From an uncultured beta proteobacterium (GTDB lineage Bacteria; Pseudomonadota; Gammaproteobacteria; Burkholderiales; Rhodocyclaceae), in the NCBI GenBank assembly GCA_903917505.1, contig CAIXAY010000486.1:1-12331 (forward strand): DNA of 12,331 nucleotides, given 5' to 3'. Positions 6,638-12,331 of this stretch are shown here, piece after piece (within the stretch, counting starts at the first letter, position 1; each line of letters begins with the position of its first letter). A program made the translations under genes and the position numbers. The notes beneath the pieces were generated by a model. The model saw nothing but the letters and a program-made list of their open reading frames with translations, made no database searches and was not told the DNA's origin.

Positions 6638-7512
6638 GTTCGCCTTCACTCTCTGCCCGACTCGGCAAAGCGCTGACCGCCAAATTGGTCGCACGCGTCT
6701 GGAACGCCACCGTCGTCGGCTTGATGACCTTCTTTCTGCTCAATATCGCCTTGATCGTCGCTTCGGTGGCGACGAGTTCTTTCGGCAAACGCTGGTTCAA
6801 TACCTGGCTTCCCGACGGCTACACGACGCACTGGTACTTCGACGCATGGAAGGAATTCCAGCTCAGCAGTGTGATGATCGTGACCATCCAGATCGTTGTC
6901 GCCGTCGTCGTCCTGGCCGTTCTGCTCGGCGTCCCTGCCGCCTATGCGCTGGCGCGCCGGGATTTTCGCGGCAAGAACCTGCTGATGGGCCTGTTCCTCC
7001 TGCCGCTGATGATTCCGCCGATCACCTACGGCATACCGCTCGCCACCGTGATGTATCGACTGGAACTCGCCGGCACCCTGACCGGCGTCATCATCGCCAA
7101 TCTGTTGCCGGCGCTGCCCTTCGTGATCCTGGTGATGACGCCATTCATCGAGCAGATCGATACCAATCTCGAGTCGGCGGCCCGGGTTTTCGGCGCGAGC
7201 AATCTGCAATTGTTTCGCCATGTGCTGGTTCCGCTGCTCCTGCCGGGAATGCTGGCGGCGACACTGCTGGTCGTGGTGCGCACCATTTCGATGTTCGAAC
7301 TGACCTTCCTGACGGCCGGCCCGAGCACGCAGACGCTGGTCGTGTCGCTGTACTACGCGGTATTCGCCGCCGGGGTCAGGGCGCAGCAATCGATCGACGC
7401 GATGGCGATTGTGTACATGGTCGTTACCGTGACGTGGCTGCTCATCGCCATGCGTTTTGTCAGCCCGACACAACTCGTCTCGCAAGTGCGGGAACAGCCG
7501 CAAGGAAACTAG
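6634..7512 (+). CDS. ABC transporter permease, PotC-like
   Basis: This 292-residue inner-membrane permease is the partner of the preceding one. A basic N terminus (residues 1-21) leads into the first membrane segment (23-47). Further hydrophobic stretches lie near 78-104, 114-140, 150-170, 196-222 and 254-272. The EAA loop is ESAARVFGASNLQLFRHVLV at 180-199, followed by PLLLPGML. The ATG overlaps the stop of the upstream permease (ATGA, 6634-6637). TAG at 7510-7512 is followed one base later by the GTG of the epimerase gene. That spacing places the enzyme firmly in the same transcript and suggests that the imported compound is its substrate or a precursor of it. Confidence 0.93.
   Translation: MSSPSLSARLGKALTAKLVARVWNATVVGLMTFFLLNIALIVASVATSSFGKRWFNTWLPDGYTTHWYFDAWKEFQLSSVMIVTIQIVVAVVVLAVLLGVPAAYALARRDFRGKNLLMGLFLLPLMIPPITYGIPLATVMYRLELAGTLTGVIIANLLPALPFVILVMTPFIEQIDTNLESAARVFGASNLQLFRHVLVPLLLPGMLAATLLVVVRTISMFELTFLTAGPSTQTLVVSLYYAVFAAGVRAQQSIDAMAIVYMVVTVTWLLIAMRFVSPTQLVSQVREQPQGN
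7502..7506 (+). promoter_or_regulatory. Ribosome binding site of the epimerase gene
   Basis: AAGGA within the last codons of the PotC-like gene lies 7 bases before GTG at 7514. It supports that GTG over the upstream in-frame ATG at 7457, which would add 19 residues read through permease sequence. Confidence 0.7.
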
Positions 7513-7513
7513 C

Positions 7514-8674
7514 GTGTCCACCACGAGAGAGCCGGCACAGTCGATCCGGCAGTGGGCGCTGGAGCACGTCTGCCCCTATTGGCGCGAGCGTATCGTCGAT
7601 CCGCGCGGCGGTTATTTCGAGTCGCTCGACGAGCACGGCGAAGCCGGCCTCTCGCCGGCGAAGACCGTGCTCAATCAGGCACGCCTCACGTATGTCTTCA
7701 GCCACGCCGCGCTGCTCGGGGGACGTGCGGACTTCCGCAAAGCGGCCGACCACGGCTTTGCCTACCTGCAGCGCAGCAGCGGCATCAACGGGCAATTCGA
7801 GGGATGGCACCGGAGCACTAACGTTCAGGGCGTCGTTCTGGATTCCGCGCGCGACGCCTACGACCAGGCATTTGTCATTTTCGCGATGGCCTGGTATCAC
7901 CGGGCGAGCGCTTCACAGGAAGCATTGCGCCTGGCCGAGCGAACCTTCGATTTCCTCAAGGACAATCTGCGTGATGCGGTTCACGGCGGTTTCTTCGAGG
8001 AGTATCCGGCGATCGACAGGTTGCCGCGACGACAGAACCCGCACATGCATCTTCTCGAAGCCATGCTGGCGATGCACGCCGCCACCGGGCAGAAACTGTG
8101 GCTGGATCGGGCGGCCGGGATCATCGAACTCTTCAAGGAAGTCTTCTTCGACCGCAAGACGGAGTCCCTCGTCGAATTCTTCGATGCAAAGTGGAAGATC
8201 GCGCAAGGTGATCCGGGACGGCTGCGCGAGCCCGGGCATCAGTTCGAATGGGTCTGGCTGCTGGGGCAGTACGCGAATCAAGCCGGCGCCGACGACTTTG
8301 AAGCGTACGCAAGAGCACTGTTTTCATTCGGCACGACGCATGGCATCGACCCGGCCGGCCGCCTGCGCGGCATTGTCATCGATTCGGTCAACGCCGACGG
8401 GACGGTGCATGCCGACAGCAAACTGCTGTGGCCGCAGACCGAGTACATCAAGGCCTGCATTTCCCGGTTCGAGACGACGCAGGAGACGTTCTACAAGGAT
8501 GCGGCGTTCGCCCACCTGCATCTCGTGCGCGAACATTTCTTCCGCGATGACGGCGCCAACTGGGTCAATCAGGTGTCGCGCGACGGCCTGCCGCTGGTTT
8601 CCGAAACCCCGGCACGTATTCTCTACCACTTGTTCCTGGCCTTGGCCGAGCTGATGCGCATCGAGGCGTCCTGA
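7514..8674 (+). CDS. AGE-family sugar epimerase/isomerase (N-acylglucosamine 2-epimerase superfamily)
   Basis: This 386-residue cytoplasmic enzyme has no signal peptide. It belongs to the AGE superfamily of alpha/alpha-barrel enzymes that epimerise sugars at C2 or interconvert aldoses and ketoses (mannose isomerase, YihS, cellobiose 2-epimerase and relatives). Repeated helix-pair blocks are visible: QARLTYVFSHAALLGG at 55-70 with Arg57, YDQAFVIFAMAWYHRAS at 116-132, NPHMHLLEAMLAMHAATG at 175-192, EPGHQFEWVWLLGQY at 239-253, KLLWPQTEYIKA at 303-314 and ILYHLFLALAEL at 369-380. His179, His242 and His372 match the places where this family keeps its catalytic histidines, so the protein looks active. 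It is slightly shorter than many members (about 400). The GTG start is set by the AAGGA at 7502-7506. It is translated directly after the transporter genes. Which sugar it acts on cannot be read from sequence; a mannose-type, sulfoquinovose-type or amino-sugar substrate are all possible. Confidence 0.9.
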   Translation: MSTTREPAQSIRQWALEHVCPYWRERIVDPRGGYFESLDEHGEAGLSPAKTVLNQARLTYVFSHAALLGGRADFRKAADHGFAYLQRSSGINGQFEGWHRSTNVQGVVLDSARDAYDQAFVIFAMAWYHRASASQEALRLAERTFDFLKDNLRDAVHGGFFEEYPAIDRLPRRQNPHMHLLEAMLAMHAATGQKLWLDRAAGIIELFKEVFFDRKTESLVEFFDAKWKIAQGDPGRLREPGHQFEWVWLLGQYANQAGADDFEAYARALFSFGTTHGIDPAGRLRGIVIDSVNADGTVHADSKLLWPQTEYIKACISRFETTQETFYKDAAFAHLHLVREHFFRDDGANWVNQVSRDGLPLVSETPARILYHLFLALAELMRIEAS

Positions 8675-8715
8675 TGCACTGCCGGCGTGAATGTTGAGCA
8701 ATCTGTTTCGTTGAT

Positions 8716-8727
8716 GCACGAGCGTGC
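8716..8727. repeat. Short inverted repeat before the LacI-type gene
   Basis: GCACG-AG-CGTGC is a perfect 5-bp inverted repeat with a 2-base centre in the 98-base gap between the epimerase and regulator genes. Next to it, 8701-8718 reads ATCTGTTTCGTTGATGCA, which matches the palindrome at 3236-3253 at about 10 of 18 positions (taking the alternative base at its one mismatched pair), chiefly in the left half. Either could be an autoregulation site. Both are weak, and I see no clear separate promoter in this gap. Confidence 0.25.
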
Positions 8728-8755
8728 GGGAGACAACAAACCCGGTTCGGTTCTT

Positions 8756-8763
8756 GGAAGGAG
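8756..8763 (+). promoter_or_regulatory. Ribosome binding site of the LacI-type regulator
   Basis: GGAAGGAG lies 9 bases before GTG at 8773. It supports the GTG start. A nearby ATG at 8766 is in another frame and only two bases from the motif. Confidence 0.75.
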
Positions 8764-8772
8764 AAATGAACT

Positions 8773-9828
8773 GTGCGCGTAAAGACGATTCAGGACGTGG
8801 CGAAAGCCGCCGGCGTGTCATCCACGAGCATCTCCAACTACTTGAATGGTCGAATGGGTGAAATGCGCGTGGAAACGCAGCAGCGCATCGCCAAGACAAT
8901 CAAGCAACTCGGCTATACGCCCAACAGCGCGGCGCGGCAACTCAAGACCGGTTATGCGCCTATCCTCGGGCTGCTCGTGCCTTCGGTGGTCAATCCCTAT
9001 TTCGCCGAACTTGCGGTCGCTGTCGATGGCGCCGCGCAGAAGAAAGGTTTCCGGGTCGTGCTTTGCAATACGCAGCGCGAGCCGGAGCGCGAACTGGCGT
9101 TCGTTCGCGAACTCGTCGCCTACGGCGTGCGCGGAATCCTTGCGGCGTCCGTCCTGCAAAATGTCGATGCCATGAGTTCGCTGATCCGCCGCGGCGCCGC
9201 GTTCGTGCTTTTCGAAACGCTGGGCGCCGATCCGGGGATCGAACGTGTGGATGTCGTTTCGATGAACAACGTTCTGGCGGCGGAAGAAGCCGTCGATTGC
9301 CTGGTCGCCCTGGGCCACACGGCCATCGCCTACGCCACGGCGACGCCCTTGACGCCGCACCGCGTGGCGCGGCTGCAGGGCTATCGGAACGCCTTGCGGC
9401 GCCACCGGCTGGGGGACGGCGTGGTGATCACCGACGAGGACATCCCGAGCCATTCATTGGCGCATGACGATGCCGATCTTGCCCATTTCGGTCACGTCGC
9501 CGCCGCCCACATCCTGACCATGTCGCCCCGGCCGAGCGCGGTGATCGCCATGAACGATCTCATCGCGCTTGGAATGATGGCGGCATTCCACGAGCAGGGC
9601 GTGCGCATTCCGGATGAGATCTCGATCGTCGGGATTGACGACATCCAGCTGTCGAGCTTCACCTTCCCGGCGCTGACGACCGTGCGCCAGCCCTATCTGC
9701 AGATCGCCGAATCGGCGATCGAGCGGGTTTGCGCGCGCATGGAAGACCCGGCGCGAACCGGCGCGACGATCGCCCTCGATCCGACGCTGGTCCTGCGCGC
9801 ATCCACTGCCGCGCGTTCCGCCCGATGA
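8773..9828 (+). CDS. LacI-family transcriptional regulator
   Basis: This 351-residue cytoplasmic DNA-binding protein most likely represses the operon until the imported sugar or its product binds. The N terminus is a LacI-type helix-turn-helix, TIQDVAKAAGVSSTSISNYLNG at about 5-26. The recognition helix carries SSTSIS where most members have a TVS-type motif. The hinge NSAARQLKTG at 51-60 keeps the leucine that wedges into the centre of the operator. A periplasmic-binding-protein-like core follows: ILGLLVPSVVNPYFAELA near 64-81, GYRNALRRH, PSAVIAMNDLIALGMMAA, and DEISIVGIDDIQLSSFTFPALTTV near the C terminus. It starts at GTG 8773 with a good ribosome site, 98 bases after the epimerase gene, on the same strand and possibly on the same transcript. 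The palindrome at 3236-3253 is its likely operator (inferred). Confidence 0.94.
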   Translation: MRVKTIQDVAKAAGVSSTSISNYLNGRMGEMRVETQQRIAKTIKQLGYTPNSAARQLKTGYAPILGLLVPSVVNPYFAELAVAVDGAAQKKGFRVVLCNTQREPERELAFVRELVAYGVRGILAASVLQNVDAMSSLIRRGAAFVLFETLGADPGIERVDVVSMNNVLAAEEAVDCLVALGHTAIAYATATPLTPHRVARLQGYRNALRRHRLGDGVVITDEDIPSHSLAHDDADLAHFGHVAAAHILTMSPRPSAVIAMNDLIALGMMAAFHEQGVRIPDEISIVGIDDIQLSSFTFPALTTVRQPYLQIAESAIERVCARMEDPARTGATIALDPTLVLRASTAARSAR

Positions 9829-9838
9829 GGCGGACCTG

Positions 9839-10606
9839 CTAGCCCGCTGGTATTTTTTTCAGCAGCGGGGTGACAAGATCCATCGGCAGCGGGAAGACCA
9901 CGGTCGTGTTCTTGTCGGCGCCGATCACGGTCAGCGTTTCGAGATAGCGCAGCAGGATGGCCTGCGGTTCCTGGGCCAGGATCTTCGCCGCCTGGAATAA
10001 TTTTTCCGCGGCCTGCAACTCGCCTTCGGCGTGGATCACCTTGGCGCGCCGCTCGCGTTCGGCCTCGGCCTGCCGGGCGATCGCCCGGATCATCGATTCG
10101 GTGAGATCCACCTGCTTGATCTCGACGTTGGCGACCTTGATGCCCCATGAACCGGTTTGCGCGTCGAGCGCCTGCTGGATATCGAGGTTCAGCCTTTCGC
10201 GCTCGGAAAGCATTTCGTCGAGCAGGTGCTTGCCGAGTACCGAGCGCAGCATGGTCTGCGCCAGCTGGCTCGTCGCGTTGAGAAAATCGGCGACCTGAAT
10301 GATCGCCTGTTCCGCATTCACGACACGGAAGTAAACGACCGCGCTGACCTTCACCGAGACGTTGTCGCGCGAAATCACGTCCTGGGTCGGCACCTCGAGC
10401 ACGACCGTGCGCAGATCGACGCGCACCGCTTGCTGGATCAACGGAACGAGGAAGACGAGGCCCGGACCTTTGACCCCCGAGAAACGTCCCAGGGTGAAGA
10501 AGACACCGCGTTCATACTCGCGGAAAATTCTGATCGTCGAAGGAAGCAGCAGGACAATAATCAGAATCGCTGTGAACATACCGATCGAACCGAGATTCCA
10601 GAGCAT
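9839..10606 (-). CDS. Slipin / stomatin-like SPFH-domain membrane protein
   Basis: This 255-residue protein is a stomatin-family membrane scaffold. Residues 6-24 form one hydrophobic anchor ([15 protein letters not shown]). The SPFH domain follows at about 27-185, with [52 protein letters not shown], the [17 protein letters not shown] block and [31 protein letters not shown] split across 161-191. A coiled-coil-like tail then ends near [19 protein letters not shown] at 10613-10620 lies 6 bases before the ATG. Slipins often sit beside an NfeD-type partner, but none is in this window; the neighbours are glcF upstream and a convergent regulator gene downstream. Its exact role, probably membrane-domain organisation or protein quality control, cannot be deduced. 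Confidence 0.93.
   Translation of the reverse strand: MLWNLGSIGMFTAILIIVLLLPSTIRIFREYERGVFFTLGRFSGVKGPGLVFLVPLIQQAVRVDLRTVVLEVPTQDVISRDNVSVKVSAVVYFRVVNAEQAIIQVADFLNATSQLAQTMLRSVLGKHLLDEMLSERERLNLDIQQALDAQTGSWGIKVANVEIKQVDLTESMIRAIARQAEAERERRAKVIHAEGELQAAEKLFQAAKILAQEPQAILLRYLETLTVIGADKNTTVVFPLPMDLVTPLLKKIPAG
9843..9869. repeat. Inverted repeat at the convergent gene junction
   Basis: CCCGCTG at 9843-9849 and CAGCGGG at 9863-9869 form a perfect 7-bp stem around a 13-base loop that contains seven T. It covers the last codons of the slipin gene, just after the stop of the LacI-type gene. No T tract follows the stem on either strand, so it is not a standard intrinsic terminator. It may still slow or protect convergent transcripts. 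Confidence 0.3.
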
Positions 10607-10657
10607 TCAGGGCCTCCTTTGCACTACGGTATACCCAGTCTAGGTCACCGCCGGCGT

Positions 10658-11935
10658 TCAGGCCAGTCGCGTCGCGACGCACCGTTCGCGCTCATCTTCG
10701 AGCCGCTCGGCGATCAGTTCTATCCAGTGCCGGACCGGTGTCGCGGTGCCGCTCTGCAGATGCGTCTGGCAGCCGATGTTGGCGGTGACGATGAGCGTCG
10801 GAGAAGCGGCCTCAAGCGCTTCTAGCTTCTTGTCGCGCAGCTGCTTGGCGAGTTTCGGCTGAGTGAAGGAATAGGTTCCGGCCGAGCCGCAGCACAGGTG
10901 CGCATCGGCAACGGGCGTCAGTTCGTAGCCGGCCGCGATCAGCAATGCTTCGATCACGCCGCGGATCTTCTGTCCGTGCTGCAGCGAGCACGGCGAATGA
11001 AAAGCGATTCGCGGCCTGGCTTCAGCTTGGCGCAGCAGGGTCAGCAGTTGTTCGCGCTCGGCGGCGAGCACTTCCGAAACGTCGCGCGCCAGCGCCGAGA
11101 CGCGCGCGGCTTTGGCGGCGTAAGCGGGGTCATGCTGCAAGAGGTCGCCGTATTCGCGCACTTCGGCGCCGCAGCCCGACGCCGTGATGACAATGGCTTC
11201 GACGCCGGCAGACGCATCGGCAATCAGCGGCCACCAGGCGTCGATGGCCCGGCGCATGTCGTCAAGCGCCTCGTCCTGCGCGCCGAGATGATAGCGCAGC
11301 GCACCGCAGCAGCCGGCGGCGGGCGTCAGGACTTCGATGCCGAGGCGGTCGAGAATGCGCGCAAGCGCCACATTGGTGTTCGGCGTCAGCGCCTGTTGCC
11401 CGCACGAAGCGAGCGCGATCATGCGCCGGGAATGCACGGTCGCGGATATGCGCGCCGTGGCGCGATGCGCGGCGGCGGCCGGCAGCTTGGCGGCCAGCGA
11501 CTCGGGCAGGAGCGGGCGCAACCAGCGGCCGACGGTGACCGCCGATTGCAGCAATCCCTGCCGCGGGATTCCTTCGCCGAGCAGCATGCGGATCGCCTTG
11601 TCGGCCGGCGCACGCGGCACCTGCCGGTCGACGGCGGCGCGCCCGATGTCGAGCAGGCGGTGATAGTTGACGCCCGACGGGCAGGTCGTCTCGCAGGCGC
11701 GGCAGGTCAGGCAGCGGTCGAGGTGCAGCTGTGTGCGCTGCGTCACCGGCTGTCCTTCGAGCACCTGCTTGATCAGGTAGATGCGGCCGCGCGGTCCGTC
11801 GAGTTCGTCGCCGAGCAACTGGTAGGTCGGGCAGGTGGCGTTGCAGAAACCGCAATGCACGCAGGTGCGCAGGATGTGCTCGGCTTCGCGGCCGTCGTCG
11901 GTGTCCTTGATGAAATCGGCGAGATGGGTTTCCAT
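10658..11935 (-). CDS. glcF: Glycolate oxidase iron-sulfur subunit GlcF
   Basis: This 425-residue protein is the iron-sulfur subunit of glycolate oxidase, which passes electrons from glycolate oxidation (to glyoxylate) on to the respiratory chain at the membrane. Two [4Fe-4S] ferredoxin motifs are intact: CVHCGFCNATCP with Cys25, 28, 31 and 35, and CLTCRACETTCP with Cys75, 78, 81 and 85. Two cysteine-rich CCG domains follow, with Cys209-Cys210 (AAGCCGALRYH) and Cys255 in the first, then Cys316, Cys348-Cys349 (HLCCGSAGTYS) and Cys389 in the second. The frame is open to 12283, but the added 116 residues overlap glcE in another frame and are low-complexity. ATG at 11935 gives the normal GlcF opening METHLADFIKDT. 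It lies 10 bases after the glcE stop. Length and motifs match the family; E. coli GlcF is slightly shorter. Confidence 0.95.
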   Translation of the reverse strand: METHLADFIKDTDDGREAEHILRTCVHCGFCNATCPTYQLLGDELDGPRGRIYLIKQVLEGQPVTQRTQLHLDRCLTCRACETTCPSGVNYHRLLDIGRAAVDRQVPRAPADKAIRMLLGEGIPRQGLLQSAVTVGRWLRPLLPESLAAKLPAAAAHRATARISATVHSRRMIALASCGQQALTPNTNVALARILDRLGIEVLTPAAGCCGALRYHLGAQDEALDDMRRAIDAWWPLIADASAGVEAIVITASGCGAEVREYGDLLQHDPAYAAKAARVSALARDVSEVLAAEREQLLTLLRQAEARPRIAFHSPCSLQHGQKIRGVIEALLIAAGYELTPVADAHLCCGSAGTYSFTQPKLAKQLRDKKLEALEAASPTLIVTANIGCQTHLQSGTATPVRHWIELIAERLEDERERCVATRLA

Positions 11936-11945
11936 GCGCGTGATT

Positions 11946-12331
11946 TCAGAATTCGGGATACAGGCGGCCGCGGTTGAAAATGCCGTTCGCATCGAACGCG
12001 GCCTTGAGTTCGCGATGGATGCGTGCGAGCGGTTCGCCGAGCGGCTGGAAAACGCCGAGCGCCGCTTTCGTCGCCGGGTCGGCGCGAAACAGCGTCGCGT
12101 GGCCGCCGGCCTGCGCCGCCGCTTGCCTGATCGCTTGATGTTCCGCAGCGCTCGCGGCATGCAGCCAGCGCTGCGCGCCGCCCCATTCGACGAGCTGCGT
12201 ACCTGCGAGCGCCAGCGCCGGTGTCGTCGCCGGCACGGCCAGCCGCCACAGCGCGGCGGCCGCATCGGTGGCGAAGAATGCATGGCGCTGCTCGCGCAGG
12301 CTGCGCCAGAATTCGCTCGCCGCTTCGGGCG
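11946..12331 (-). CDS. glcE: Glycolate oxidase subunit GlcE, C-terminal part (5' end outside window)
   Basis: The frame is open from the window edge to TGA at 11946-11948 and encodes the last 128 whole residues of a GlcE-like FAD-type subunit. Visible traits are FWRSLREQRHAFF, then ALWRLAVPATTPAL, and the ending LARIHRELKAAFDANGIFNRGRLYP, here split as LARIHRELKAAF and DANGIFNRGRLYP. This ending is the familiar C terminus of the FAD-linked oxidase family (GlcD/GlcE and relatives). The position directly before glcF fits the glcDEF order. The FAD-binding N-terminal half, and presumably glcD, lie outside the window. Confidence 0.88.
   Translation of the reverse strand, partial: PEAASEFWRSLREQRHAFFATDAAAALWRLAVPATTPALALAGTQLVEWGGAQRWLHAASAAEHQAIRQAAAQAGGHATLFRADPATKAALGVFQPLGEPLARIHRELKAAFDANGIFNRGRLYPEF

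Noticed and set aside
6846..8654. 602-codon plus-strand open frame across the PotC-like and AGE genes
   Set aside because: It runs in another frame over two clear genes, is rich in Arg, Pro and Ser, and has no recognisable domain. It is a GC-rich shadow.
9843..9869. Intrinsic terminator between the LacI-type and slipin genes
   Set aside because: The stem is good, but the T run sits in the loop and no T tract follows on either strand.
11936..12283. N-terminal extension of glcF by 116 residues
   Set aside because: It overlaps glcE in a different frame, is Arg-rich, and GlcF proteins start close to the METHLADF site.
1..12331. tRNA, rRNA, CRISPR, transposon ends or phage genes
   Set aside because: I looked for long direct or inverted repeats, repeat-spacer patterns, transposase-like proteins and tRNA-like cloverleaf signatures and saw none.

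Overview
The window reads as chromosomal DNA of a GC-rich proteobacterium, most likely a betaproteobacterium (Burkholderiales or Rhodocyclales). This rests on the GC-rich third codon positions, Shine-Dalgarno-led genes, HisM/GlnQ-type amino-acid transport genes and a glcE-glcF pair. It is a lineage inference from gene style, not an identification. I see no rRNA, tRNA, CRISPR array, insertion sequence or phage gene.

Region 1 (about 84-3067, minus strand) is a complete polar amino-acid ABC importer read right to left: two HisM-type permeases that overlap by one base, a periplasmic binding protein and a GlnQ-type ATPase. A perfect TATAAT box at 3104-3109 runs straight into a T tract in front of it. 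The first 56 bases may hold the start of one more minus-strand gene.

Region 2 (3068-3449) is a 382-base divergent intergenic region. It holds promoters in both directions and an 18-bp near-perfect palindrome, AACTGCATCGATACAGTT, centred on CG directly after a plausible -10 box. That is the classical look of a LacI-family operator.

Region 3 (3450-9828, plus strand) is the most interesting part. It is a tightly packed operon of a periplasmic binding protein, a PotA-like ATPase with a C-terminal regulatory domain, two inner-membrane permeases and a cytoplasmic AGE-family sugar epimerase/isomerase. The ATPase-permease-permease junctions are ATGA overlaps, and the epimerase starts one base after the last permease. 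A LacI-family regulator follows 98 bases later. Together they look like an import-and-isomerise cassette for a sugar-like compound under its own repressor. The substrate cannot be read from sequence. The transporter belongs to the spermidine/iron/phosphonate-like group rather than the usual sugar ABC importers, which makes the pairing with an AGE enzyme unusual.

Region 4 (9839-12331, minus strand) holds a stomatin/slipin membrane protein and, upstream of it on the same strand, glcF and the 3' end of glcE. These last two are the iron-sulfur and second flavin-type subunits of glycolate oxidase. The lacI-like gene and the slipin gene converge with only 10 bases between their stop codons.
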